Source: Prorocentrum cordatum (lineage: Eukaryota; Sar; Dinophyceae; Prorocentrales; Prorocentraceae). Taken from it: DNA of 45,000 bases. Positions 20,046 through 28,504 of this stretch are shown piece after piece. Within the stretch, counting starts at the first letter, position 1, and each line of letters starts with the position of its first letter. Below the pieces are notes generated by a model. That model had not been told where the DNA came from. It saw nothing but the letters and a program-made list of their open reading frames with translations, and ran no database searches. The position numbers and the translations under genes were made by a program. Location of the stretch: positions 668,554 through 713,553 of the forward strand of contig CAUYUJ010019270.1 of NCBI GenBank assembly GCA_963575745.1, given 5' to 3'.

Positions 20046-21920
20046 ACTAGCGTCTACGACTGACAAGGTACTCACATCCTCACCGAGAGTGCAGTCTCTG
20101 GACAGCACTACTGAAAAGGGCGACTGAGAGAGATGCCAATCTGGCTTCTGCACGTCACAGAACAGCATGTCTCGCCACATGATGGACAGCCACTGCGCCT
20201 CTGCGAGAGAGGCAGACAGACTCAAGGTCTCTGCGGCCCCCGTGGAGGCCACCACTCTCTTCAAACGGGTGGATCGCCACGACAGCAGAGAAACACGAGC
20301 TCGAGCATTACGGCGGATTGGCGAATCCGCAGCACACACCAGCCAGCCCCCTTGCGCGCCATTTCTTCGAGCCGAACCCGGTCCGCCGGCGTCCGAGATC
20401 GCGACGAAAGTCGCAGAAGCGGGGTCCAGGGGCCAGATCGTGATTCGCTGACTAGCGGTACTCTTGAGATGTTTAACTATCTTAATGCATAGCATGGCAT
20501 CAGCAACGATGGGACTCGGGAGAGCCGCGCTCTGCAAGGAAGCCCCTCCAGCCACGTCGGGCCTCGTTTCCCTAGCAAGCCGCTGTATCTGGGCCACCAT
20601 CGCACGATAGTGCTTCACCTCCTCGGGGGAAAGCGGAGCCGCAGGATCAGCACGTCGTTCCTTAGCCAAACGCATAGGAGCGAGCTGCTCGACCACGTAT
20701 TTTTCTTGATCGATCAGAATACGGTCCCCCACCTGTTTCAGAGGCCTGCCAGCGAAATCTGAATCGCCGGTCTTCCACTTCCCGAAACGAAACCTCGCCT
20801 GGAGCCTCTCCCGGAGGCCCTCCTTCTCGCCAGGGTGAGCCGAGACGATCAGATCATCCACTTCGATCAAGACAAGGGCCCGGGGTTCCTCCTGCTTGTA
20901 CCTCTTGATCCAGAGACATGGTTCCAGCAACGATTTTTCAAACCCGTCCCCTATGAGCCACTCGGTCAAGGTTCTGTGCCACAGCAGCGGGGCGTCGTTG
21001 AGCCCGCACACAGGCGCTATGAGCTCGATGAGCTCACCGGGTGCCAGGCTCAGGCCTTGGCACGGCTCGCAGTAGATCTGGCCACGTGGCCGACCTAAGC
21101 GATTCGACTGGCAAAATGCGTTCTTAGCGTCAGCCACCTCAAGCTCCCAGCCGAGAGAGCAGATGGCCTGGCACGTCAGCATGATTGACTCAGCCTGAGG
21201 CGTTGGGGAATACACATGTAAATCATCACTGTCGGGGTCATGGTGCCCTTGAACACACCATCTAGATTTAGCTACGGGTTCGGAGCCCAAGCCCTCTTGG
21301 GGCTTAAATCTTCGCACCATCCTCGAGCCTAGCACGCGATCAGGAAAACGCTTGCGGATCAGAGCGGCCTCATGAGCTGGCACAACTCTGACCGCGTTGG
21401 AATCAAGCACGGCCCTCCATTCTCTGGCATCGGAGAAGACAAAAAGCTCTCTCTCAGCTCGCGAATGATTCTTAAACGAGACTTCAGCACCCCGGCGACT
21501 CGGAGGAGCGGCCCCAGACGAACCCCCCTGAGTCGACGCATGCGTCTCTTCTCCCTGGTCCTCAGCCCAAAACGACGGCGCCCAGCCGTGCCAACTACAC
21601 AGTTCTTCCCAAAGATTCCCCTCAGCTTCCTCGTCCTCCGCTGTTTCGACCCCCTCGTCAAGCTCTTGCTGCCAGGATCCCAGGAACCGATCCTGATAAG
21701 GGACGTTCTCGAGACCAGCCTCACGCACAGCCCGCTCGCCAATTGTCTCTGCCCCAGGAGGCCCGTCCGGCCCTCGAACCGCCGCTCGCCCGGAGACTGC
21801 CTCCCGGGACTCTGGCGTACGAGATCGCTTTCGAGCAGGTGGCTCAGGTGGCCCCGCACCTGAGCTGACTCCGGGCGCCGATCGGGCCTGTCGGATGCAA
21901 AAAGGAACATAATCCTGCAA
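19935..21920 (-). CDS. pol: Reverse transcriptase and RNase H of nested element
   Basis: 661-codon frame. Residues 1-160 are a variable acidic/Pro-rich linker after integrase. The RT starts near 165. Residues 260-270 (LEVADAKNAFC, motif A Asp264) and 350-357 (VLIEVDDL, motif C Asp355-Asp356) are the catalytic carboxylates. Copia RTs usually have Y-V-D-D, and here Glu replaces the Tyr. Between them is the CGLNDAPLLWH segment, corresponding to the GLKQSPRLW region. RNase H follows with an ISDAGG Asp and a LAEAQWL Glu. The last ~40 residues of this frame are out of phase because of a frameshift near 20046. It shares its frame with integrase and gag and is preceded by a TGA stop at 21957. Confidence 0.88.
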   Translation of the reverse strand: MQDYVPFCIRQARSAPGVSSGAGPPEPPARKRSRTPESREAVSGRAAVRGPDGPPGAETIGERAVREAGLENVPYQDRFLGSWQQELDEGVETAEDEEAEGNLWEELCSWHGWAPSFWAEDQGEETHASTQGGSSGAAPPSRRGAEVSFKNHSRAERELFVFSDAREWRAVLDSNAVRVVPAHEAALIRKRFPDRVLGSRMVRRFKPQEGLGSEPVAKSRWCVQGHHDPDSDDLHVYSPTPQAESIMLTCQAICSLGWELEVADAKNAFCQSNRLGRPRGQIYCEPCQGLSLAPGELIELIAPVCGLNDAPLLWHRTLTEWLIGDGFEKSLLEPCLWIKRYKQEEPRALVLIEVDDLIVSAHPGEKEGLRERLQARFRFGKWKTGDSDFAGRPLKQVGDRILIDQEKYVVEQLAPMRLAKERRADPAAPLSPEEVKHYRAMVAQIQRLARETRPDVAGGASLQSAALPSPIVADAMLCIKIVKHLKSTASQRITIWPLDPASATFVAISDAGGPGSARRNGAQGGWLVCAADSPIRRNARARVSLLSWRSTRLKRVVASTGAAETLSLSASLAEAQWLSIMWRDMLFCDVQKPDWHLSQSPFSVVLSRDCTLGEDVSTLSVVDASQYLTHCLGIALAPERIEGMRSSLRWSVIASLPWGLK

Positions 21921-21956
21921 AAAGCGGCGCCAGTTAGATCCCTCGATCTCCTGCGC

Positions 21957-23048
21957 TCAAGCTCGCACTCGGCCTCCTGGCGGATCGGCTGGAGTCCGGA
22001 CCTTGGTCGAAGGCTGCTCGACTTCCGGAGTCAGCCGCGGACGCTGCAAAGGGGGAGGAGCGGGTTCTTCATCATCGATGATCTCTACGAGAGGGGGTCC
22101 CACATCCGAAACCTGGCGAGACGGACCCCCGGAAGGAGAAGTGGGGTGAGGAGAGACGGAGGGGGGCGAGACAGAACGAGGAGCGGGACGGGTGGAGTGA
22201 ACAGACCGAGAAGAGGGCCCCGACCTGGCGCCCTCAGAGACTGGCTGGATTGTGGAGGCCTCTCCAGCTTCACGCGTCTCAACGGCCACTGGCACAGCGG
22301 CTCTCGCGATCTCCGGACTCTGACTGGGAGGGGGAACGGCTCGCACCAGATCCGTCTGCGTCTCTCCGAGAGCGTCCGGGGGAGCCGCCACGTCCCACGA
22401 CTCCGGGGGAGGAGGACCCTCTCCTTCCACGTCCACGGCCCCGACCCTCTTACCAGGGTCTCGAAGATCGCGACGAAGCTGATCAAAAGAGAGCGAGTCC
22501 AGCAGCTCGGCCCCCAAAGACTCCTCCTTGGTGGCCCATCTTACTTGCTCCTGACCGCACTTGAGTAACCGGGACCGCATCGCCACCCAAATCGTGGTTC
22601 CCTGCTGGAACACCACGGCCCCGGGACCAGTCCAGCGGCTCTTGCCGACCCCCTGAAGCTCTCGACCCTGATTGCGAGGGCGTCTCCACACGTGCACCCA
22701 GCTCCCAGGGGGGAAAGAAGTGTCAACATGCCGACGAGTTCTGGAGGCGGCCGCAAGTCGGTCACGGACGTCCATGGACATCACCGCTCGCTTGGCCTCC
22801 CCCCTCAAAGCACGCTTGCGAGCAAAAGCGCTTGCTGGAGACTCAGTGTCGGTGGTGCCGCGCACCACGTCGCCGATTCCTACTTCATCGACCGCCTCGT
22901 CCGAAAGAAGACATCTGGGCAGCCGCGGGTTTTCCCCGAAAACCATCTGATAAGGCGAAAAGCCGCCTCGATGGGCGCGCCGATTTTTGGCGGCCACCAC
23001 CTCGCACAGAATATTTTCCAGTTCCTCAAGAGTTCCTGGAACAGCACC
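21957..23048 (-). pseudogene. pol: Integrase C-terminal part of nested element
   Basis: Same frame as the integrase core, separated from it only by TAG at 23049-23051. Early residues RAHRGGFSPYQMVFGENPRLP are the typical end of the copia integrase core region. A basic domain with FPPGSWVHVWRRP and VGKSRWTGPGAVVFQQGTTIWV follows, the SH3-like DNA-binding C-terminal domain. The remainder (about residues 180-347) is a Pro/Ser-rich linker towards RT. Codons after the TAG are well conserved, so either the stop is recent or it is read through. Confidence 0.75.
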
Positions 23049-24000
23049 CTAAGCAGCCCTCGTCAGCGCCTCCTTCACCAGCCCGCCGTGCCTCTCGCAT
23101 CGGCCGTTCTGGTGAGGCGACTCGGCGTCGCACACGTGTTGGTAGGTTCCTTGGTGTTCCAGTCCCCGAGAGAACATCCCCTCGAACTCAGCCCCACCGT
23201 CGGTCATGACGGTATCCGGAATCCCCAGGGGTCGAACCCAGTGCCTCAAAAACGCTCCCCAGACCTCGGCCGCAGTAGCGGCTTTCAACAGAACGCACAC
23301 TTGCAAGTTGCTGCCGTGGTCGATCAGGTTCAGGATCGGCAGGCTCTCGCCTAAAGCATTTATATAACACAAATCTGCCGCAACCAATTTGTTGAACCTG
23401 TAGGTCCGCGGCAGACAGGCTCTCCTGCGCCAACCCTTGCGACCGTTCCCGTCGCAAGCTGGACATTGGAAATGCCGACTAACCCATTGGATGACGTCAG
23501 GCCTCGCCTGGGCCACCTTCAAGGCCCGAACCAGATTTTCCCTCCGGGGGTGTCCTAAATTGACGTGTAACTTGCGCACCTCGTTTTGCATTTCTCGGGA
23601 TATCTGCTCTGGAACAGCCTTGTCGGGTTTCCCTGAGGGAGGTCTCTCTTCGTCATCATCTGAATCGCTTATCAGGCCGCCGTCATTCTCAGGGAAAGGG
23701 TCTGCCGACTGCCCGGCAGCGGCAACAGGGAAACAACTGAAACTGTCTTCGGACACTCGCCGAAGATACAGGCAGCCTGTCTGCTCTACGCCCTGAGCCA
23801 GCGCCTGGACCAACTGCTGCGGGCACCTCTCCGCCGCTGACGTCCTGGCCCCATCCCACCAGCTGCGAGTGCACATGCTTGCCTGAGCACTCTGCAGCAT
23901 CTTGACAGAAGAGGCTCGCTGTTCGAGATAAACCGAATGGGTTTCATGGCCACTCCTCCGTCGGACGTTCTTAGACCATACTCGCATTGGTCCGCTCGGA
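23049..24000 (-). pseudogene. pol: Integrase zinc-binding and catalytic core of nested element
   Basis: In the 340-codon frame starting at 24068, His168 and His173 (HVNLGHPRREN) with Cys202 and Cys205 (CPAC) form the HHCC zinc site. Asp232 (AADLCY), Asp290 (MTDGGAEF) and Glu325 (NGRCERHG) form the DDE triad with the expected 35-residue D-E distance. The frame ends in TAG at 23049-23051, right after LVKEALTRAA. The first ~65 residues are out of phase with the methyltransferase and only become meaningful near SAQASMCTRSWWDGA. The reaction is insertion of element cDNA into chromosomal DNA. Confidence 0.87.
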
Positions 24001-24712
24001 CCGCCCGCACCCCGGGCTGCTTGAGAAGCTCCCCCGTCGATTTCAGCTGCTGAGAGAAAGCCCCGCACGGATTGTCAAGCAGAAAGAATCGGCCCCTGGA
24101 CAACTGGAACATGGCAACCTGCACACACAGGCCCCACATGACAATGCCTTCTTGCTCAACTCTGCCCCGCTCGACCTGAGGCATCGTGTGCCAGTTCGGG
24201 GCCCGAGCCACGCTAAACCCCTTGCACGGCGGGCTCATGATCAGAACGACAGGACCCTCAACTTCCATCATCCTCCAGAGGCGTGCCCTCTGGCTGGCCT
24301 GAAGAAGGTCCCAACCCGTCCTGAGATCCACGGCTGGCGTCCTGCCGTATCCCCTACGCTCTATCTCTGGGCCGACACGAGGAGGAGAGAATATCTCGGA
24401 AAGCAGAGTCCTGTTTTCACGTCGAAGAACTTGACCTAGCTCCTTCCTTAGCTTCCTGAGTCCCGATCTAACTCCGATCCCGTCGAAGGCCCGAAGGGCC
24501 TGCTCCCTGACTCGGCGAGGCACAGTTGCGTCTGAGGGCGTAATTCCACTGAGTGCTCGGCCTCGCTCCAGGACGACCCAGGACTCGCTGAACTCAACTT
24601 CGCTAAGCTCGGGGTCATCTGGGGCCCACACGGTGATGTTAAGGTCCTCGGCCTTGAGGCCCTGCAGCTTCTGCTCGAGGTCTAGCGCTGAGGCCCCCGC
24701 CCAAAAGCACAT
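23786..24712 (-). CDS. Cytosine-methyltransferase-like domain of nested element
   Basis: 308-codon frame. EIFSPPR (106-112) and VDL (128-130) are in the places of motifs I and II. VVLIMSPPCKGFSVAR (155-170) contains the Pro-Pro-Cys of motif IV, whose Cys is the nucleophile in C5 DNA methyltransferases. FFLLDNPCGAFS (209-220) resembles motif VI (Glu-Asn-Val in classical enzymes; Asp-Asn-Pro here). DQCEYGL (241-247) lies where a target-recognition region would begin. Acquisition of C5 methyltransferases by retrotransposons, including copia elements of dinoflagellates, has been reported, so the assignment is plausible. The replacement of Glu in motif VI leaves activity uncertain. The frame differs from integrase and a shift occurs around 23,890-23,940. 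A TAG lies just upstream of the first Met. Confidence 0.72.
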   Translation of the reverse strand: MCFWAGASALDLEQKLQGLKAEDLNITVWAPDDPELSEVEFSESWVVLERGRALSGITPSDATVPRRVREQALRAFDGIGVRSGLRKLRKELGQVLRRENRTLLSEIFSPPRVGPEIERRGYGRTPAVDLRTGWDLLQASQRARLWRMMEVEGPVVLIMSPPCKGFSVARAPNWHTMPQVERGRVEQEGIVMWGLCVQVAMFQLSRGRFFLLDNPCGAFSQQLKSTGELLKQPGVRAVRADQCEYGLRTSDGGVAMKPIRFISNSEPLLSRCCRVLRQACALAAGGMGPGRQRRRGARSSWSRRWLRA

Positions 24713-24719
24713 CTGCTAG

Positions 24720-25064
24720 AGGTCGATCCTCGGCTCCGACTTTGCTGACCTGAAAACGGCGAACATCGTGACTGGGGCAACTCATGCTAGAGCTCCTGGC
24801 CGCCCGGAAGGCCAGATAAACCAACCATCGAGCTTTTTCCCCGGACTCCAGCCTCCTGGGTTTCCACTGCGCCTTATTCGCCGAGACCTCATCCAACCCA
24901 ACGGGGGGGCCCGAATCCGAATCCCAGACCCAGGAGGCCTCCATGTGAGGACGGACTCTGAGGCGGTCGCGTCTCTCAGCTTTCTGCCAGACCGAAAAGC
25001 TTTTGGCGGTCCAGCCGCTCGGGTCCACCCCCGGAGGAAAAAGAATTCGAAAACTGTTCTGAGA

Positions 25065-25105
<41 letters not shown>

Positions 25106-25274
25106 AAAAGAGATGACACTTCTCGAATGGTGGAGGATGGAGGGTGAAAGCCGTCTTTTCCAGACTCCGCGTCTTGGCTCGGAGCGGGGACCCGCTCGGT
25201 CTCCAAGGCACAAGGCTCAACAACCAGAGACTCTTCGGCCGACAAGAAGAAATCGGCCGACTGCAGGCTCTCAC
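24720..25274 (-). pseudogene. Linker region between zinc ORF and methyltransferase, nested element
   Basis: The gag/pol frame continues here after TGA at 25275-25277. It crosses a (CT)n run (Ser-Leu repeats) and then reads a sensible segment, EASWVWDSDSGPPVGLDEV...KARWLVYLAF. It goes out of phase at about 24,720, where the methyltransferase begins in another frame. There is a CAG|GT step at about 24,747 on the coding strand that could be an old splice-like or deletion junction. No function assigned. Confidence 0.4.
25069..25102. repeat. (AG)n microsatellite
   Basis: About 17 AG dinucleotides within the coding region of the nested element; Ser-Leu repeats on the coding strand. Confidence 0.95.
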
Positions 25275-26417
25275 TCAGCGCTCGTCGGTTCGGCGAAGCC
25301 GACCCCCGCTGCTCGAGGCAGCTCCCTCCGACTGACCCGTCGGAGCCATCTGGAGGCGCATCAGCGTCATTAGCTCCTGGAACTGGCGGTTCGTCGTGTT
25401 GGTGGCTTCGCGCTGCTCGTGCATGTACTCCATGATCTCCAACCTGTTCTTCTCCTGGTCCTGTAGCAGGCGCTCGAGCACCTCGCTGTCCCCCGTCAGA
25501 GGGCCCGGACCCTTCCTCGCTGCCCCGCTCTTGCGAGCCGCCGGAGGCGACCTCAAAGGTGCAGGCGGCGGCTTCTCGGTCGGCGGCATCTTGTACGTGA
25601 CGGCGCTCGCCTCCGGGACCGCTGGACACGCCGGCTCGATCGGCACCGAACGGCGATGTACTGGATGATGCGGAGGACGATCCTGTGCGGCCGGACACTC
25701 GAGCTCGTGCTTCTCGATCAGCTGCTTGACTGCCTCCTGCTCGGCCTCGTGGTCCTGCTGCTTCTGCGACTTGGCGAGCTCCTTCTTGATCTTGGACTCG
25801 ATCTGCTCCTGCGCGCTCCTCGGGGTGCACGAGAGCCTTTCCCCGCAGCTCCGACACTTCGTCCAGGAAGCGTACTTGTTTCCGTGGTGGCTCCTGAGCT
25901 TCACCCGGAGCTCGCACTGCTCCGCCTTGGTCCGAGGGTTCAGAGACGGCGGAACGCGCTTCGGAGCCAGCGTCGCCATCAGGCGGGACTGAGCGCACAT
26001 GATCAGGATCTGCATCAGACGCAGCGCGAACCCGCGCCGCCCCTTCTCCGCGGGCGTGAACACGAAGCCGCCCTCGTTGACCAACTGGCGCTCTATCTCG
26101 GAGAGCTCCACCTCCTCGTAGTTCACATGCTGGAGCTCCGTGTCGTGCCAGGGGTCCGGGGTGACGTCCCAGTTCTCCTCCATCTCACTGTCCCCGCCCT
26201 CCTCCACGTGGATTGGCATCTCCATCCCGGCATGGCGCATGTGTGCCCTGGACCTTGCCATGATGGTGCCGACCGCCCTGCGCGATCTGCCCGGAAGCAG
26301 CTCCTTCTTGACCGGCGTCGCTCGCCCCATGCCTGGAAAGTTCGCTGAGCTGACTACCTGGGCGAGTTTGCACGGACCTTGAGCCGAGAGAGGCCACGGA
26401 CGGGACGATATCGGCAC
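25275..26417 (-). CDS. Zinc-binding, coiled-coil pol linker ORF of nested element
   Basis: 380-codon frame in the same phase as gag and integrase. Residues 100-130 contain EEVELSEIERQLVNEGG, and 165-200 carry Cys168, His178, Cys188-x2-Cys191 and Cys197 (KYASWTKCRSCGERLSC), a small zinc-finger pattern. A Lys/Glu/Gln-rich coiled coil at 200-235, a Pro-rich segment and a second helical segment at 325-360 (LLQDQEKNRLEIMEYMHEQ) follow. It sits between protease and methyltransferase and may be a nucleic-acid-binding spacer of the polyprotein. It ends in TGA at 25275-25277. Confidence 0.6.
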   Translation of the reverse strand: MPISSRPWPLSAQGPCKLAQVVSSANFPGMGRATPVKKELLPGRSRRAVGTIMARSRAHMRHAGMEMPIHVEEGGDSEMEENWDVTPDPWHDTELQHVNYEEVELSEIERQLVNEGGFVFTPAEKGRRGFALRLMQILIMCAQSRLMATLAPKRVPPSLNPRTKAEQCELRVKLRSHHGNKYASWTKCRSCGERLSCTPRSAQEQIESKIKKELAKSQKQQDHEAEQEAVKQLIEKHELECPAAQDRPPHHPVHRRSVPIEPACPAVPEASAVTYKMPPTEKPPPAPLRSPPAARKSGAARKGPGPLTGDSEVLERLLQDQEKNRLEIMEYMHEQREATNTTNRQFQELMTLMRLQMAPTGQSEGAASSSGGRLRRTDER

Positions 26418-26682
26418 CCCCGGTCCCCCCCACTAAACGCAGTCCCGTTTCGACCGAGGAAGTACAGGAGAGAGAGGAGGAGGGGAAACTGATGCTGACT
26501 AGCCGCTGACTGCCTCTACCCCTACGATCCTTACGCTCCTCGTTCGTCCTGACCTGGAACCTGGCGTAGCCGACCCAGTAGTCCGGCATCTGCGGGCTGG
26601 CGTCCTCGTCACGCCAGTCGGTCTCGAAGAGATGCTCTACCTTCTCGTCGTGTCGATCTCGGAACTGGCAGCAGGTGATCAT
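26185..26682 (-). pseudogene. Out-of-phase continuation after the protease
   Basis: After the gag-protease frame stops (TGA 26679-26681), this frame reads MITCCQFRDRHDEKVEHLFETDW...DYWVGYARFQ for ~50 residues. That looks more like real protein than the main frame, which meets a TAG near 26637. The rest is Ser/Gly-rich and probably not coding. It may represent the end of the protease region after a frameshift. Low confidence. Confidence 0.3.
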
Positions 26683-28298
26683 CGCGCCGTCAAGCTCGTC
26701 AAGTGGAGCACGATGAACTCAAGCACGCCACAGCCATGAAATGACACGGGCACTAGCGCCTTCGCAATCGGCCTGGTCCTGCCGCCGACACCCTTGGCGA
26801 AAGGAATGTCCGAACGCTTCTGCACATGAGTCCGATAGCCGCGCTTCTCAAAGGCCTCCTTCATGTTCTCGAGATCTGGCGCTCCGATCAGCGCCTGGGC
26901 CGCCGCGGTGTCCACCAGCGCCTCGTCGCCCATGGACCTGAGCGTCAAGAAGGTCGTCAAGTCGTCCTCGGCCTCCCTCGTGGCGTCCTCCAGCTCCTCG
27001 AGGAAGGTTGCCCGCGACGGTGAACTCGATCCGAAAGCCTCCGGCTCGAAGAAGAAGGGCCCGTCCTTGCCGGTGGTCGAGCCCTTGCCCTCGGACCGCA
27101 GGCGGTCCGCCCTGGAGCGGTAGGGGCGCTTGCAGTCCTCTCGCCAGTGTCCCTTTTCCCCACAGTTAGAGCATCGTGATCTGCGCTTGATGTCCTGCTT
27201 TCCGATGCGTCTGAACGTCTGTCTTGGCGGTGGAGGTGTTCCGTCTCGCTTTCTGTCGAAGAATTCTCGGTCAACCTTTCTCGCGGCCTTCAGCTGTCTT
27301 GATTCCTTCGAAGTTCGCTTCACGACCTTGCGCTTCTGATCTGCCACCTCAGCGCACACCTCGAAAGCCTCATCCTCGTACAAGTCTCGCTCATCAAGCG
27401 ATGTCAAGAACGCCTCTGCCTCGTCTTCGGGACACTCTACCTCACATATGTCTGTGTCCGATCCGTCGTCGCCGGCGTCGCCCTCCTCGGCCACCGTAGC
27501 GAAGGTCCTGCTGCTGCCTGCACTGGTCGTGGACTTGTCAACCGTCGGCAGCACTGCCCTGTCCGATATGCCCAGCTGCACTAGGGCCTTCCTCACCGCT
27601 TCACACGAGACCTGACCTCCCATCATCGTCCTGAGATTGACTAGGCTCTGACCAGTGAGCCTGGCCCCCTCCTCGTAGTACCGCGCCTTGACCGAGTCCG
27701 CAAGCTTCAGCCCGTAGGTCTCTGCCTGCTCGATCTGGGAGTCGCGCCTGACCGCGTACGATGTGCACGACTCACCCTCCTTGATTGCGAAGTCGAAGAG
27801 GGCGGCGTTCTGGACCTCGCGCTCCTTGTCGCCTGGCCTGTAAACGCTCAAGAGCTCGAGGTGGCTTATGAGTGATTCCAGTCCGTCATCTTCGTCCAGC
27901 TTGCTGCGTATCCCTTTGAACTTCGCCTGCATCGCAACGTCAAACGTTTCGAGGACACGAGACGCCTAAAACTGTGGTTCCACTCCGGTCCTTCTGGACC
28001 ACGCCCTGAGATTTGACGCGTACATCTCCAGGTGCTCCATGCCAGGAAAGCTCGGAGGAGCTGAGAAGTCCCTCGATCTCTCTGACCACGTGCGCGACTT
28101 CCCCCACTTCTCGTCGTCGTCGTCGCCCGACGGGTCAGACTTCCAGCGTCGCCACCAATCTCTCCAGCTGCTTCCCCACCAGCTGTCTGGCCACTCCCAC
28201 GAGCCGTCTTCATCGTCATCATGTCCTGTCTGCATCCCGATCTCCCTGGACCTTGCAGCGCCCGCACTCGCCTGTCCCCCGTTGCCCGTCTCATCCAT
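26679..28298 (-). pseudogene. gag: Gag and protease of nested element (one internal TAG)
   Basis: The likely start is ATG at 28298, just after the primer-binding site. The frame runs 110 codons with a Trp/Asp-rich N-terminus, meets TAG at 27966-27968 and continues in phase through 27932-26679 without another stop. In the second part (417 codons from 27932), residues 1-125 look like a capsid. RCSNCGEKGHWREDC (Cys254, Cys257, His262, Cys267) is a CCHC nucleocapsid knuckle. ALVDTAAAQALIG (338-350) is the aspartic protease site with Asp-Thr-Ala instead of the usual Asp-Thr/Ser-Gly. Products would package the RNA and cleave the polyprotein. The TAG may be a decay mutation or, less likely, a recoding site. 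Confidence 0.82.
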
Positions 28299-28311
28299 GC
28301 TCCGGCTACCA
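28294..28311 (-). other. Primer-binding site of nested element
   Basis: The coding strand directly after the 5' LTR, with a one-base spacer, reads TGGTAGCCGGAGCATGG. TGGTA-starting primer sites complementary to the 3' end of initiator tRNA-Met are usual in copia elements. This one matches the pattern with a few differences. Confidence 0.7.
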
Positions 28312-28312
28312 C

Positions 28313-28500
28313 TGTTTGTTAAGTCGGCGGGCATGGGAGAAAAGGAGAAACTGGGAGGGGACGATACGTTTTGCAGCAAGACCTCGAAAGTCTCGAGTGC
28401 TTCTTCATGCCTCCGCGTGGAGGCCTCTAAAGCCCAAAAGGCTACGGAAACTCTCCAGACGAATCCAAAGGGGCAGGAGGGGAGGAGGAAAAGGAACACA
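28313..28500 (-). repeat. 5' LTR of nested element
   Basis: 188 bp, TG...CA ends on the + strand reading, partner of 19448-19635. The flank 28501-28504 is AACG. Confidence 0.93.
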
Positions 28501-28504
28501 AACG

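Larger units (their letters stand above)
19448..28500 (-). mobile_element. Nested Ty1/copia retrotransposon with methyltransferase domain (9,053 bp)
   Basis: It is bounded by 188-bp LTRs beginning TGTTTGTTAAG and ending GGAACACA, with the 4-bp duplication AACG. On the minus strand it encodes gag with a CCHC knuckle, protease, a zinc-binding linker, a cytosine-methyltransferase-like domain, integrase, reverse transcriptase and RNase H, which is copia order. Nearly all domains lie in one frame, broken by stops at 27966 (TAG), 26679 (TGA), 25275 (TGA), 23049 (TAG) and 21957 (TGA) and by frameshifts in the methyltransferase and RNase H. The LTRs differ at 11 of 188 positions (about 94% identical). 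Its presence inside the outer element makes it the younger insertion. Confidence 0.93.

Noticed and set aside
24976-25998. 340-codon ORF overlapping the nested zinc-linker ORF
   Set aside because: It is out of phase with gag and pol, rich in Gly/Arg/Ala/Glu, and has no motif. The overlapping frame 25275-26417 is the credible one.
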